A stretch of DNA of 45,098 nucleotides, from the NCBI GenBank assembly GCA_024636855.1, contig JAGXGG010000093.1:1-45098 (forward strand). Direction: 5' to 3'. The DNA is from Ignavibacteriota bacterium (lineage in GTDB: Bacteria > Bacteroidota > Ignavibacteria > Kapaibacteriales > UBA2268). Shown here in pieces: positions 25,423-34,312 of the stretch. Below the pieces are notes generated by a model. It ran no database searches, was not told where the DNA came from, and worked only from the letters and a program-made list of their open reading frames with translations. A program made the position numbers and the translations under genes. The first letter of the stretch is position 1, and every line of letters starts with the position of its first letter.

Positions 25423-27269
25423 ACCATTCGTTTAGGAGATAGCATACGATCTAACTCTGCTTTGGACATTAATTCTTTGTCTAAAGTTAGTTGATATACA
25501 CTTGCACCAGTAGCTAATGCTTCCTTAGCTAGTTTAGAACATACTTCATATCCGAGTTTAGGTACTAGTGCAGTTACTAGACCTATACTATTTTGTACCA
25601 TCTCACGAAGATGATCTTCATTAGCCGTTATACCATCTATACAGCGAGTAGCTAGAGTTGTGATTCCATTTTTTAGGTGTTGCAAACTCTCGAATAAACT
25701 ACGAGCAATTACTGGCTCCATTACATTTAGTTGTAATTGACCAGCTTCCGCTGCCATTGTAATAGTTAAGTCATTACCGATTACATTGTAGGCAATTTGA
25801 TTCACAACTTCTGGTATTACTGGATTCACTTTACCAGGCATAATAGATGACCCCGGTTGCATAGCAGGAAGATTAATTTCCCAAAGCCCCGCTCTTGGTC
25901 CTGAACTTAGTAATCTCAAATCGCTACTAATTTTTGAAAGCTTTACAGCTAATCTTTTCAGAGCAGAAGAATACATAACAAATGAGCCTGTGTCTTGAGT
26001 AGCTTCTACTAAGTCTTTAGCCGATTTAACTGGATAATTGCATATCTCTCTTAGATATTTCACAGCTAGTTTCTTATATTTTGGATTTGCGTTTAGTCCT
26101 GTTCCAATCGCAGTACCACCTAGATTAATCTCATTGAACAGTTTCGCATTTTCATTGAGCCTGTCTATCTCTTCTCGTAATGTATTGGAAAAAGTAGCAA
26201 ACTCTTGCCCTAAGGTCATAGGGACAGCATCTTGCAATTGAGTACGACCAACTTTAAGTATATGAGCGAACTCTTTAGATTTTTTATCAAATGATTCAAT
26301 CAACTGTTTCAAAGCTATAACTAATTTATCATTGAAGTATAATATTGTTATTTTTAGTGCAGTTGGGTAAACATCATTAGTTGATTGCGCGTAATTAACA
26401 TGATTATTAGGATGACAATACTGGTAATCTCCTAATTCTTTTCCCATAAGCATCAATGCTCTATTTGCGATTACTTCATTAGCATTCATATTAGTAGAAG
26501 TTCCTGCTCCACCTTGGAACATATCAACTATAAAGTGAGTATGATACCTTCCATTTATTAACTCCTCACTTGCCTCTACTATTGCATCTGCAATTTTCGG
26601 ATCTAATTCACCAAGATCTTTGTTTGCTTTGGCGGCAGCTATTTTGACCATAGCAAGAGATTTTATAAAACGTGGATATAATCTCAAAGTTATACCACTT
26701 ATATTGAAATTCTCTGCCGCTCTTAAAGTCTGAATACCATATAAAGCATCTGCAGGTACATCTTTCTCACCAATCATATCAGATTCAGTCCTAGTAGCCC
26801 CAGTTGCATAGCGCATAGCTATATTGCTCATCTGGTATGATGAACTACGCATACGTCTAGAGATAATCCTAGAAGCTGCAGCTATTAACTTTACAACTAC
26901 TCCAGTACTATTCTCCATCATTTTTGAGAATTCAGCTCTATGAAGTACAAATAACCTACTATCAGTAGCTGCTTTGGCGGACATAGCATAAGGATAATTA
27001 TCCATTAACGCTCCTTCCCCAAATACTTCACATGCCTTGTAGTGATTGAGTATTGTACGTTTACTATTACTTTTGTCTATATATTCGTGTATTGACCCTT
27101 TCTGTATAATAAATAATGTGTCTCTATTTGATCCTTGCTTTATGAGTACAGTACCTTTCTTGACTTCTAGTACTTTCATATTATTAGCACATTCTAGTCT
27201 TTGTTCGTCATTTAATTCGTTGAATAGTTCTATACCGATTAGGAATTTGGAGATTTCTTTAGGAGACAT
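25419..27269 (-). CDS. aspA: cyclic-nucleotide-binding domain fused to aspartate ammonia-lyase
   Basis: Aspartase reversibly converts L-aspartate to fumarate and ammonia. Residues about 155-616 are a full-length aspartase: opening ESDMIGEKDVPADALYGIQT, GGAGTSTNMNANEV, STNDVYPTA, and the superfamily signature GSSIMPGKVNP near 472-482. GTSTNMN matches aspartase rather than fumarase (GTQSNMN). Residues 1-125 are a separate CRP-like cNMP-binding domain (LFNELNDEQR; GTVLIKQG; DTLFIIQKG; FGEGALMDNYP). In the phosphate-binding cassette the usual Pro-Arg is Pro-Tyr, so ligand identity is uncertain. A basic helix (about 125-150) links the two. The ORF is continuous, so this is a true fusion, suggesting allosteric control of aspartate use. 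Confidence 0.9.
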   Translation of the reverse strand: MSPKEISKFLIGIELFNELNDEQRLECANNMKVLEVKKGTVLIKQGSNRDTLFIIQKGSIHEYIDKSNSKRTILNHYKACEVFGEGALMDNYPYAMSAKAATDSRLFVLHRAEFSKMMENSTGVVVKLIAAASRIISRRMRSSSYQMSNIAMRYATGATRTESDMIGEKDVPADALYGIQTLRAAENFNISGITLRLYPRFIKSLAMVKIAAAKANKDLGELDPKIADAIVEASEELINGRYHTHFIVDMFQGGAGTSTNMNANEVIANRALMLMGKELGDYQYCHPNNHVNYAQSTNDVYPTALKITILYFNDKLVIALKQLIESFDKKSKEFAHILKVGRTQLQDAVPMTLGQEFATFSNTLREEIDRLNENAKLFNEINLGGTAIGTGLNANPKYKKLAVKYLREICNYPVKSAKDLVEATQDTGSFVMYSSALKRLAVKLSKISSDLRLLSSGPRAGLWEINLPAMQPGSSIMPGKVNPVIPEVVNQIAYNVIGNDLTITMAAEAGQLQLNVMEPVIARSLFESLQHLKNGITTLATRCIDGITANEDHLREMVQNSIGLVTALVPKLGYEVCSKLAKEALATGASVYQLTLDKELMSKAELDRMLSPKRMV

Positions 27270-27356
27270 AATTGCAGCTATTAGTTTATTATAATAATAT
27301 CACGATTGAATTATCGCAAAATAATCATATTTCGGATATAAACGAATTTTCTTTGG

Positions 27357-28019
27357 TTAGAACCTAAGCAAATTGTGATTGTCTTTAAGCCATTTCTTAT
27401 ATGTTTTGTAGCTAGGTTGCAATTCTCCTACAGTCTGCCAGAAATTTGTAGAGTGATCCATAAACTTCAGATGCGCTACCTCGTGAGCGACTACATATTC
27501 TAGAACTTGTAACGGGGCAAGTACTAAACGCCAGTTGATATTTATATTCTTCTGGCTACTACAAGAACCCCAACGGGTTTTAGCAGATGTGATTTTTACA
27601 TTTCTGTGCTTTATCCCGAGTTTGTCGGTATATTTATCGGTGAGGAATGAAGAGATTTTTAGAGCTTTATCTTTATACCAAGCCGTCATAATGTCTTGTA
27701 GCTTGTCTCGGTACTTTTCGCTGATTAAGAACTTCTCTCCATCAAACTTTATTTTTACTTTTTCTGTATGAAATAGTACAGAATATCTTTTACCCAAAAA
27801 GAAGAATTCTTCTGTACCATCAAAGCTATAGTCTTTGGGTCTTTTCTTCTTAGCAGATTGCTGTTTCGTGAGTATCCAACGCTGCTTTTCTACGATTACC
27901 TGCTGGATTTCTTTCTCCGTAGCCTTCTTAGGAGCGCGGATAGTCAGCTTACCCCACTCGTCTATCTCAAGACCGAATGTTTGCCTGTTTGAATATATTA
28001 TGTTGTCAGGAGTAATCAA
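27357..28019 (-). CDS. YgjP/DUF45-type zinc metalloprotease
   Basis: The 220-residue cytosolic protein carries the WLM/YgjP signature VVAHEVAHLKFMDHS near residues 174-188, with the HExxH zinc site and a third His shortly after (typical HExxHxxxxxH spacing), preceded by the RWGSCSSQ motif and LVLAPLQVLEYVV. This family is widespread but its substrate is unknown; E. coli YgjP is the best-known relative. Length is normal. It is the upstream gene on the same strand as the aspartase fusion (87 nt gap), and divergent from the MORN-repeat gene across 117 nt, where both promoters must lie. Confidence 0.88.
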   Translation of the reverse strand: MITPDNIIYSNRQTFGLEIDEWGKLTIRAPKKATEKEIQQVIVEKQRWILTKQQSAKKKRPKDYSFDGTEEFFFLGKRYSVLFHTEKVKIKFDGEKFLISEKYRDKLQDIMTAWYKDKALKISSFLTDKYTDKLGIKHRNVKITSAKTRWGSCSSQKNININWRLVLAPLQVLEYVVAHEVAHLKFMDHSTNFWQTVGELQPSYKTYKKWLKDNHNLLRF

Positions 28020-28136
28020 ATTTTATGCTAGTAGTATGTGAGTTGCAAAATTAATAAAAAAGTAGTAGTTTTAGAGTAAATAGAAAGTTTCAATAGTATT
28101 ATAATTGTATTAAATACCAATCTTCAGGAGGATAAT

Positions 28137-29879
28137 ATGTTTAATAGAAAGGATGAGAATACAGAAAAAGTTGTGTTTGAAGACTTATCACTTGATTTCC
28201 AGAACCGATTTAATAGTTATCAAAATTTCTCCTATGCTGTGATAGGTGGTTTATTCCTATCAGTATTATGTTCCGTTATCTGGGCAGTAATTACTGTTGC
28301 TACAGAGATGCAGATTGGGTTTATGGCGATTGGAGTTGGAATAATAGTTGGTCATGGAGTCAAATTCTTTGGAGCTGGGTTTGAAACTAGATTTGGAGTA
28401 CTTGGTGCTAGTTTAGCATTTCTGGGTTGTTTTTTAGGAAATTTCTTAAGTCAGATTGGCTTTTTTATAAATGAAAGTGGAATGACTTTTATAGAAGTAT
28501 TAGCATATCTTGATTTTAGTACTATTGACTTAATTATGAGAGACTCTTTTTCAGGAATGGATATATTCTTCTATATTTTTGCTATTTACGAAGGGTACAA
28601 ATTTTCATTCAGACCAATACCAGAGGACTACAATGAATCCCTAGATTTATCTCCACTTTATAATCAAATGCGTTTACCAACAGTAGGTATTACTTTTTTT
28701 GTTTTAGCAACACTTGCGATTTATTTATCAAGTAATGCAAAGGGTGAAATAGTACATTATTATCCTGACGGTAACGTGGAATATACCGGTAAAATAGAGA
28801 ACGGATTAGAAACAGGGAGATGGGATTTTCTAAACACAGACGGCAGTTTAAGATATTCAGGCAATTATAAAAATGGTAAAGAAGAAGGTGTTTGGAAATT
28901 AAATTATGAGAATGGTAGTATAAATGCAATTTCAAATTACAGAAATGGGTTATTGGATGGTCTCCGTATTAGTTATTATGAAAGTGGCTCTGTTTATGAC
29001 TCTAGTTATTATATTATGGGACGTTTAAACGGTTCTTATAGCTCTTATTTCGAGTCAGGGAAACTAATGACGACGGGTAATTATACTCGGGACTTGCAAA
29101 CTGGAGAATGGAAATCATATTATGAGAATGGAGTGATTAGTTTTGTAGGTAACTTTGAAGATGGTGTAATGAATGGGGAAAGTACTTTTTACGATTCTCT
29201 AGGTACATTAACTGAGAAATTTTTATATAAAGCCGGTATAGCTCAATTTTTATATCAAAAGGACAGTAAAGGAAATATAAATGTAGTTGAAGGTAATGGC
29301 TTTTATAAAACTTATTATAGTAATGGACAATTAAAGCAAATTGGTAGAGTAAAGTCTGGAGAAAGAGTTGATGATTGGAAAGTATATCATCCAAATGGAG
29401 AATTATTCGAATTAGCTTCAATCCAAGAAGAACAATATATTTTAAAAGAAGCATGGTATAGGAACAAAGATACTATGATATCCAATGGAAGTGGGGATTA
29501 CCTAACCTTTATGGATACAACTGATATTATATTAGAAAAAGGTACATACAAGAATGGATTGAAACATGGACTTTGGAAATTATTCTACCCGGATAATGGT
29601 CAAGTTCAGATTGAGTATAATTATAGTGATGGTCTAGAAGATGGTGATTATTATAATTACAGTACAGAAGGGGATGTAATAACCGAAGGAAAATTTGTAA
29701 AAGGTAAAAGAACTGGAACATGGATTTGGTATAACTCAAATGGAACTACATCATCAATAGTGGAATTTAAAGATGATAAGAAAATAGGGAAACAAATTTT
29801 CTATTCAGAACTTGGCTATGAAGCAAAAGAAGAGGTATATGAAAATGGGAAACTGGTATCAGAGAAGTATCTAGAATAA
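28137..29879 (+). CDS. membrane-anchored MORN/YwqK-repeat protein
   Basis: The 580-residue protein has an N-terminal membrane region (about residues 37-160, three to four segments, then one at about 185-201) followed by a repeat array from about 205 to 575. Each unit of roughly 20-23 residues follows the pattern G.Y.NG...G.W..Y..NG (for example NGKEEGVWKLNYENGSI), the MORN-variant repeat of YwqK-family proteins. About 12-14 units can be counted. MORN-like repeats form beta-hairpin stacks for protein or lipid contacts. AGGAGG lies just upstream of the ATG (28127-28132). It is 4 nt ahead of the next gene and probably translated with it. Function unknown. Confidence 0.85.
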   Translation: MFNRKDENTEKVVFEDLSLDFQNRFNSYQNFSYAVIGGLFLSVLCSVIWAVITVATEMQIGFMAIGVGIIVGHGVKFFGAGFETRFGVLGASLAFLGCFLGNFLSQIGFFINESGMTFIEVLAYLDFSTIDLIMRDSFSGMDIFFYIFAIYEGYKFSFRPIPEDYNESLDLSPLYNQMRLPTVGITFFVLATLAIYLSSNAKGEIVHYYPDGNVEYTGKIENGLETGRWDFLNTDGSLRYSGNYKNGKEEGVWKLNYENGSINAISNYRNGLLDGLRISYYESGSVYDSSYYIMGRLNGSYSSYFESGKLMTTGNYTRDLQTGEWKSYYENGVISFVGNFEDGVMNGESTFYDSLGTLTEKFLYKAGIAQFLYQKDSKGNINVVEGNGFYKTYYSNGQLKQIGRVKSGERVDDWKVYHPNGELFELASIQEEQYILKEAWYRNKDTMISNGSGDYLTFMDTTDIILEKGTYKNGLKHGLWKLFYPDNGQVQIEYNYSDGLEDGDYYNYSTEGDVITEGKFVKGKRTGTWIWYNSNGTTSSIVEFKDDKKIGKQIFYSELGYEAKEEVYENGKLVSEKYLE

Positions 29880-29883
29880 GTAA

Positions 29884-30579
29884 ATGATGAAGAATAAAAC
29901 ATACATATTAACTTTACTTATAATTTGTACAAACATTGTATTGGGGCAAAAAAGAGAGATTCATATACCTACTTATGAAGATGGCAGAATTATTTCTACT
30001 TATAGGTCAAATATTGAACTTTCAGAGAATATCGGCTTAAGTCCAGTACAGGAATCTAACAAAACTTTTCACTTTAGGCTTTGGACTATCGGACAAGTAA
30101 TTGAAGTATGGGAAGAACCAAATAGTAACCTATCAGGTATGATCACTTCATGGACACAGGAATATGACCCCGAAAAAGAAGAAATGACAGGAATGTACTT
30201 CTATATATCATTAAATCTAGATAACTTTCAGATATCAAGCATTCTTAGTTTGTATGATTCTTTAAATATAAAGGAAATACCTGACGATTCTTTTATTAGA
30301 GGATGGCCAATGGGTTTCGACGGACAAACATATATATTTGAAACTGCAGACCAAACTGATTATTTCTTTAGAACATATTGGTCTCCCTCAGTTACTGATA
30401 CGACGCAAGAAGCTGCTATTATTAGCAATTTTATTGAAGAAGCATCTAGATTAGCAAATGCAACAAAAACTTGGGAAGAGTTTATAAGATTAGTTCCTTA
30501 TAAATGTTATTCGAATGGTAGTGTTATAGCTTGTGTTTATACTGAAGAAGAATATAAAAAAATGCAAAAGGAAGAGTAA
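29884..30579 (+). CDS. hypothetical secreted protein
   Basis: The 231-residue protein has a signal peptide (residues 1-22, ending VLGQ) and a mature part without TM segments, rich in Tyr, Glu, Thr and Ser. Two Cys residues near the C-terminus (PYKCYSNGSVIACVYTEEE) could form a disulfide, as expected for a periplasmic protein. It follows the MORN-repeat gene with a 4-nt spacer and is likely its exported partner. I recognise no family. The spacer after it contains only a 30-codon open frame (30592-30684) that I do not call a gene. Confidence 0.75.
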   Translation: MMKNKTYILTLLIICTNIVLGQKREIHIPTYEDGRIISTYRSNIELSENIGLSPVQESNKTFHFRLWTIGQVIEVWEEPNSNLSGMITSWTQEYDPEKEEMTGMYFYISLNLDNFQISSILSLYDSLNIKEIPDDSFIRGWPMGFDGQTYIFETADQTDYFFRTYWSPSVTDTTQEAAIISNFIEEASRLANATKTWEEFIRLVPYKCYSNGSVIACVYTEEEYKKMQKEE

Positions 30580-30743
30580 TAAGTAGTTGTTATGACTTCA
30601 ATCCCTAATACACAAGGAAAATACCAAGTAGAGGCTGATGAGGCTCTTCAAATAGTGGATAGAATAGTTAACGCTTCTTTCTAGGCATATAAACCCCTAT
30701 TAAACTTAATAACGATTGAAATTATTAGTGAATAATAAAAATA

Positions 30744-30774
30744 AAAAAGGCTGACTTATGTAGTCAGCCTTTTT
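30744..30774. terminator. strong bidirectional intrinsic terminator
   Basis: A perfect 13-bp stem (AAAAAGGCTGACT at 30744-30756, AGTCAGCCTTTTT at 30762-30774) with a 5-nt loop TATGT, carrying A and T runs on both sides. It lies between the convergent genes ending at 30579 (+) and 30801 (-) and serves both. Confidence 0.9.
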
Positions 30775-30800
30775 ATTTTATCAATTGTTTATACTATCAC

Positions 30801-32867
30801 TTATTTAGCAGGTTCGAATTTAGAATCCGGGAAAGTAATAGAATTTACTTTATATTCGTATGTAGTTTCCATATTGAACATCGGAGTTTCAGTTTTAGAA
30901 ACTGTAGGGAGTTTCTTACCATCTATGTCCTTGTAATCGGAGTAGCTAACGACTACTAGTAAACTACCTCTAGGTGTTTCTTGTATCATTTCTACCTTCT
31001 CCAATAAATAGTTTTCTTTATTAAAATATAAAGTCTCTATAACTTCATCACCATCTCTCATCTCAGCAACTACTTGATTCCCTTTCGCACCTATAACATG
31101 CAATTTATAACCATGCTTAGCCACATTAGCATATTTGAAAGGGTCTGCATCGAATTTCATTGATTTCAAATCATTCCCTTCTTTCTTTATAGTACCAGAA
31201 GATGAGATTTCCCAACCATTAGTACCATTATAAAGCTCTTCTGATTTGTAAACATTAAGGTCAACTAGACGGTACCATTTACCCGAATTAGTAAAGACCA
31301 TCTCCGTTTTACCAGGTAGCCTTTGTTCACCAGAAATCATAGTAATAGATCCATTTGCTTGTATTATATGGTAGTCTTTTATTTCATCTTCACCACCAAG
31401 TGCTTCAGTATAATTTTCTAATAGATCTTCTCCATCAATACTTGCCTCAGTTAGCCCAGTTGCTGGTTTGTAGTCTGTATCATAAGTGAAGACAGTTCCA
31501 AACTTTTCTAATTGCTCTTTTACAGAAGGGTCACCTACAACTACCACATATCCGTTAGCTGGATTTAAGTACTTAGTCACAGCTTTTTGAACGTCTAATG
31601 CTGACACTTTCTCATAAAGGTTAGGGTACTCTTTTATCATTCTGATAGGTACACCTTTGAAATCATAAGATTGGATCATTGAACCAAGAAATCCAGATGA
31701 CTCGAAACTTAGGTAAAATTGACCAATTCTGAATTGTTTGATTGTCTCCATTTCTTCCTTAGTTGGACCATTCTTATACAAATCGCCTAGTATTTCATCG
31801 TTTATAGATATAATAGTAGAATCCGTAACATCGTTTCTAACATCTGACCCAAATATAGAGTAGTTGTAAAATCTATTAGAAGAATGTCCACCTGTAGGTG
31901 AATAAGTATATGAGTGTTTTTCTCTTATTATTTTGAACATACGTCCAGCAAAGCTAGAGTTGATAACGTGGCTTGCTACGTTGATGTTCATATAATCAGG
32001 ATCGTTGAATGGAACAGTCATATTAGCATATCTAACAGCAGACTGTACAGAACCTTTTCTCTCTATAAAATATATACCTTTAGGCATTGGTTTAGGAGCA
32101 GGTATGTCTAGTTTTACCATATCGCCTTTTTTCCATGCTGCTAATTTTGAGTTCAATTCTTTTATTATATCATCTGTTTTGAAATCTCCAACTATGACCA
32201 TACTAGAAGAATTGGGCAAATAGAAATCTTTATAATATTTCTTAACATCATTAACTGTAATAGCATCTATTGTTTCTTCAGTTGAAACTGAAGCATAAGG
32301 GTGATCTAACCCAAATAGAGCTTTTTTAGCCATATTAGCAGCCAATGAACCAGGGTTAGATTTTTCAGATTTTATCCCAGCTTTTGCTTGGATTTTGATT
32401 TTATCTAGCTCTTCTTTGGGGAAAGTCGGATTAGTAATTACATCTACTAACATATTAAAAAGAACTTCTTTATGCTTGTTAATTGATGAACCCGAAACGC
32501 TTGTAAATTCAGTAGAATTAGAAACTGACAAATCAGCTCCTAAGCCATCTAGAATTTTAGAAATATCCAAAGCTGATTTAGTCTTAGTTCCTTTCATTAT
32601 TAATGCGGCTGTGAAGCCAGCAGCATCTTTCTTTGCTTCTAAGGCGTCGCCACCCGGCATTAGTATATTGAAACTAAGCATTGGTTGTTCGTGGTCTTCT
32701 ATTACGAATACTCTCAATCCATTGTCCAAAGTCGCTTCTTTGTAAGAAGGGAATTCAAATTTTTTGGATTCTAGTGGCTCTGGTTTCTCGCCTAATTTAT
32801 AATCTTGCGCAATTGCAAACTGTGAGAAGATAATAGCTACTACTAATAGTTTAATCATTTTATTCAT
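30801..32867 (-). CDS. M16-family peptidase homologue, inactive subunit, with LolA-like C-terminal domain
   Basis: The 688-residue protein has a signal peptide (about 1-20, ending FAIAQ). Residues about 40-460 have the M16 (insulinase/MPP-like) fold: NGLRVFVIEDHEQP, then AGFTAALIMKGT where the active site HxxEH would be. The zinc residues are absent, so this is the non-catalytic partner, as in MPP-alpha-like subunits. A second M16 repeat includes the SSMVIVGDF stretch and the RMFKIIREKHSYTYSP motif. The last 200 or so residues (from about 475, YTEALGGEDEIKDYH) resemble a LolA/outer-membrane-lipoprotein-sorting fold, an unusual fusion. It is 13 nt downstream of the active M16 gene. Confidence 0.88.
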   Translation of the reverse strand: MNKMIKLLVVAIIFSQFAIAQDYKLGEKPEPLESKKFEFPSYKEATLDNGLRVFVIEDHEQPMLSFNILMPGGDALEAKKDAAGFTAALIMKGTKTKSALDISKILDGLGADLSVSNSTEFTSVSGSSINKHKEVLFNMLVDVITNPTFPKEELDKIKIQAKAGIKSEKSNPGSLAANMAKKALFGLDHPYASVSTEETIDAITVNDVKKYYKDFYLPNSSSMVIVGDFKTDDIIKELNSKLAAWKKGDMVKLDIPAPKPMPKGIYFIERKGSVQSAVRYANMTVPFNDPDYMNINVASHVINSSFAGRMFKIIREKHSYTYSPTGGHSSNRFYNYSIFGSDVRNDVTDSTIISINDEILGDLYKNGPTKEEMETIKQFRIGQFYLSFESSGFLGSMIQSYDFKGVPIRMIKEYPNLYEKVSALDVQKAVTKYLNPANGYVVVVGDPSVKEQLEKFGTVFTYDTDYKPATGLTEASIDGEDLLENYTEALGGEDEIKDYHIIQANGSITMISGEQRLPGKTEMVFTNSGKWYRLVDLNVYKSEELYNGTNGWEISSSGTIKKEGNDLKSMKFDADPFKYANVAKHGYKLHVIGAKGNQVVAEMRDGDEVIETLYFNKENYLLEKVEMIQETPRGSLLVVVSYSDYKDIDGKKLPTVSKTETPMFNMETTYEYKVNSITFPDSKFEPAK

Positions 32868-32880
32868 ATTCGTCTCCTTT

Positions 32881-34209
32881 TTACTTCTCAGCCGTCGCAG
32901 GCAGATAAGTTAATATAATTTTGTTATCTGTATCTAAATACTTCTTAGCTACTCTCTTTATATCATCTAGAGTTACTTCTAGATATTTGTCTATTTCTGT
33001 ATTAATCATTCCCGGCTCATCGTAGTATGCCCAATAGCGAGCTATTGACATTGCTTTGCTTAGAGTATTTTTGTTGGACATAACCGAACCAGCTTCTACT
33101 ATGTTTTTTGCTTTAGTTAGTTCTTCTTGTGTTACGCCATTTTTGACAACTTTTGCTAATTCCTCATTCAATGCTTTTTTAGTAGCTTCTACATTATCTA
33201 CAGAATTAGGGATGTTAACAAATATCAATGCTCCTGAGTATTGTAATGAAAATGGAATCATTTGGCTAGCAACAGCAAGTTGTTTCTCATTTACCAAAGA
33301 TTGGTATAGTCTAGAGCTCTCACCAGAAGCCATAATGCTAGATAGTAAAGACATAGCATAGTAATCATCTTCACCTAGTTTAGGACCACGGAAGCCCTCA
33401 AATACACCAGGTAATTGGGCTTTCTCATCTTCAACTACTACATCAACTTTCCCTTTCAAATCTGAAAAACTCTGTTTGTTTCTGTTGATTTCTTTACCTT
33501 TTGGTATAGACCCAAAATACTCTTTCACATAATTTTTAGCTTCATCTACATTGAAATCACCAGAGATAACTAAACAAGCATTATTCGGTTGGTAAAATTC
33601 ATTATAGAAATTTTGGAAATCTTCGATAGTTGCTTTGTTCAAATGCTCGTGGTAACCAATAGTAGGCCATTCGTAACCACTACCTGCCCATAGTTTTTTA
33701 GCCATTCTCTCTATCAGATCGCCATAAGGTTGATTGTCAACTCTTACATTTCTTTCCTCTTTTACTACACCTCTTTGTGTCTCTACTCCATCAGACCGAA
33801 CGTTCAGCTTTCTCATACGAGAAGCTTCTATCCATAGTGGGAGTTTGATTTGATTTGCGGGTACTGTGAATTTGTAAACCGTCTCATCCATAGAAGTGTG
33901 TGCATTTAGAGTACCACCGGCTTGGTTTATGTACTTATCTATGCTTGACTTAGGTATTTCGGTAGTCGATTCGAACATAAGATGTTCGAAAAAGTGAGCG
34001 AAGCCTGTTTTTTCTGGGTTCTCATCTTTGGAACCCACTTTGTAGTGCACTACAGTAGATACTACTGGTGCCGATCTATCTAGATTGTAGATTACTACAA
34101 GTCCATTATCTAATGTCTCTTGTTCGAATTTTATTTCGTTAGCTTGAGCAAATAACCCAAATGTAGAAAGAAATACTAGAAGAGCAGATATACTTAAAAT
34201 CTTAGTCAT
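32881..34209 (-). CDS. M16-family zinc metallopeptidase, catalytic subunit
   Basis: The 442-residue secreted protein has a signal peptide (about 1-22, ending LFAQ) and a complete M16 active site: HFFEH (the inverted HxxEH zinc motif) near residues 67-71, with the distal Glu in the RGVVKEERNVRVDNQP stretch. Further M16 landmarks are LNAHTSMDETVYKFTVP, CLVISGDFNVDEA and SGESSRLYQSLV. Size fits a single-chain half that pairs with another M16 protein, and the non-catalytic partner is encoded directly downstream. It is expected in the periplasm, degrading peptides or processing envelope proteins. Substrate unknown. Confidence 0.93.
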   Translation of the reverse strand: MTKILSISALLVFLSTFGLFAQANEIKFEQETLDNGLVVIYNLDRSAPVVSTVVHYKVGSKDENPEKTGFAHFFEHLMFESTTEIPKSSIDKYINQAGGTLNAHTSMDETVYKFTVPANQIKLPLWIEASRMRKLNVRSDGVETQRGVVKEERNVRVDNQPYGDLIERMAKKLWAGSGYEWPTIGYHEHLNKATIEDFQNFYNEFYQPNNACLVISGDFNVDEAKNYVKEYFGSIPKGKEINRNKQSFSDLKGKVDVVVEDEKAQLPGVFEGFRGPKLGEDDYYAMSLLSSIMASGESSRLYQSLVNEKQLAVASQMIPFSLQYSGALIFVNIPNSVDNVEATKKALNEELAKVVKNGVTQEELTKAKNIVEAGSVMSNKNTLSKAMSIARYWAYYDEPGMINTEIDKYLEVTLDDIKRVAKKYLDTDNKIILTYLPATAEK

Positions 34210-34279
34210 AATTCTCCAAATAATTTGTATTTAGTATAGCATAATGAATACGAAATTACAAGAGAATTTGTTGCAAAAA

Positions 34280-34305
34280 AAATCCCACTTTAATTAGTGG
34301 GATTT
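34280..34305 (-). terminator. intrinsic terminator of the tandem FG-GAP genes
   Basis: A perfect 10-bp stem (AAATCCCACT at 34280-34289, AGTGGGATTT at 34296-34305) with a 6-nt loop. On the minus strand it is followed by an unbroken T run (complement of the A run at 34275-34282). It sits 8 nt after the stop of the 859-residue protein. Confidence 0.85.
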
Positions 34306-34312
34306 ATTAGAT

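Noticed and set aside
29137-29454. Minus-strand frame inside the MORN-repeat gene
   Set aside because: Leu/Tyr/Ile-rich low-complexity shadow of the repeated coding strand.
30592-30684. 30-codon open frame after the secreted protein gene
   Set aside because: Too short, no Shine-Dalgarno, no recognisable family; may be a remnant but not callable.
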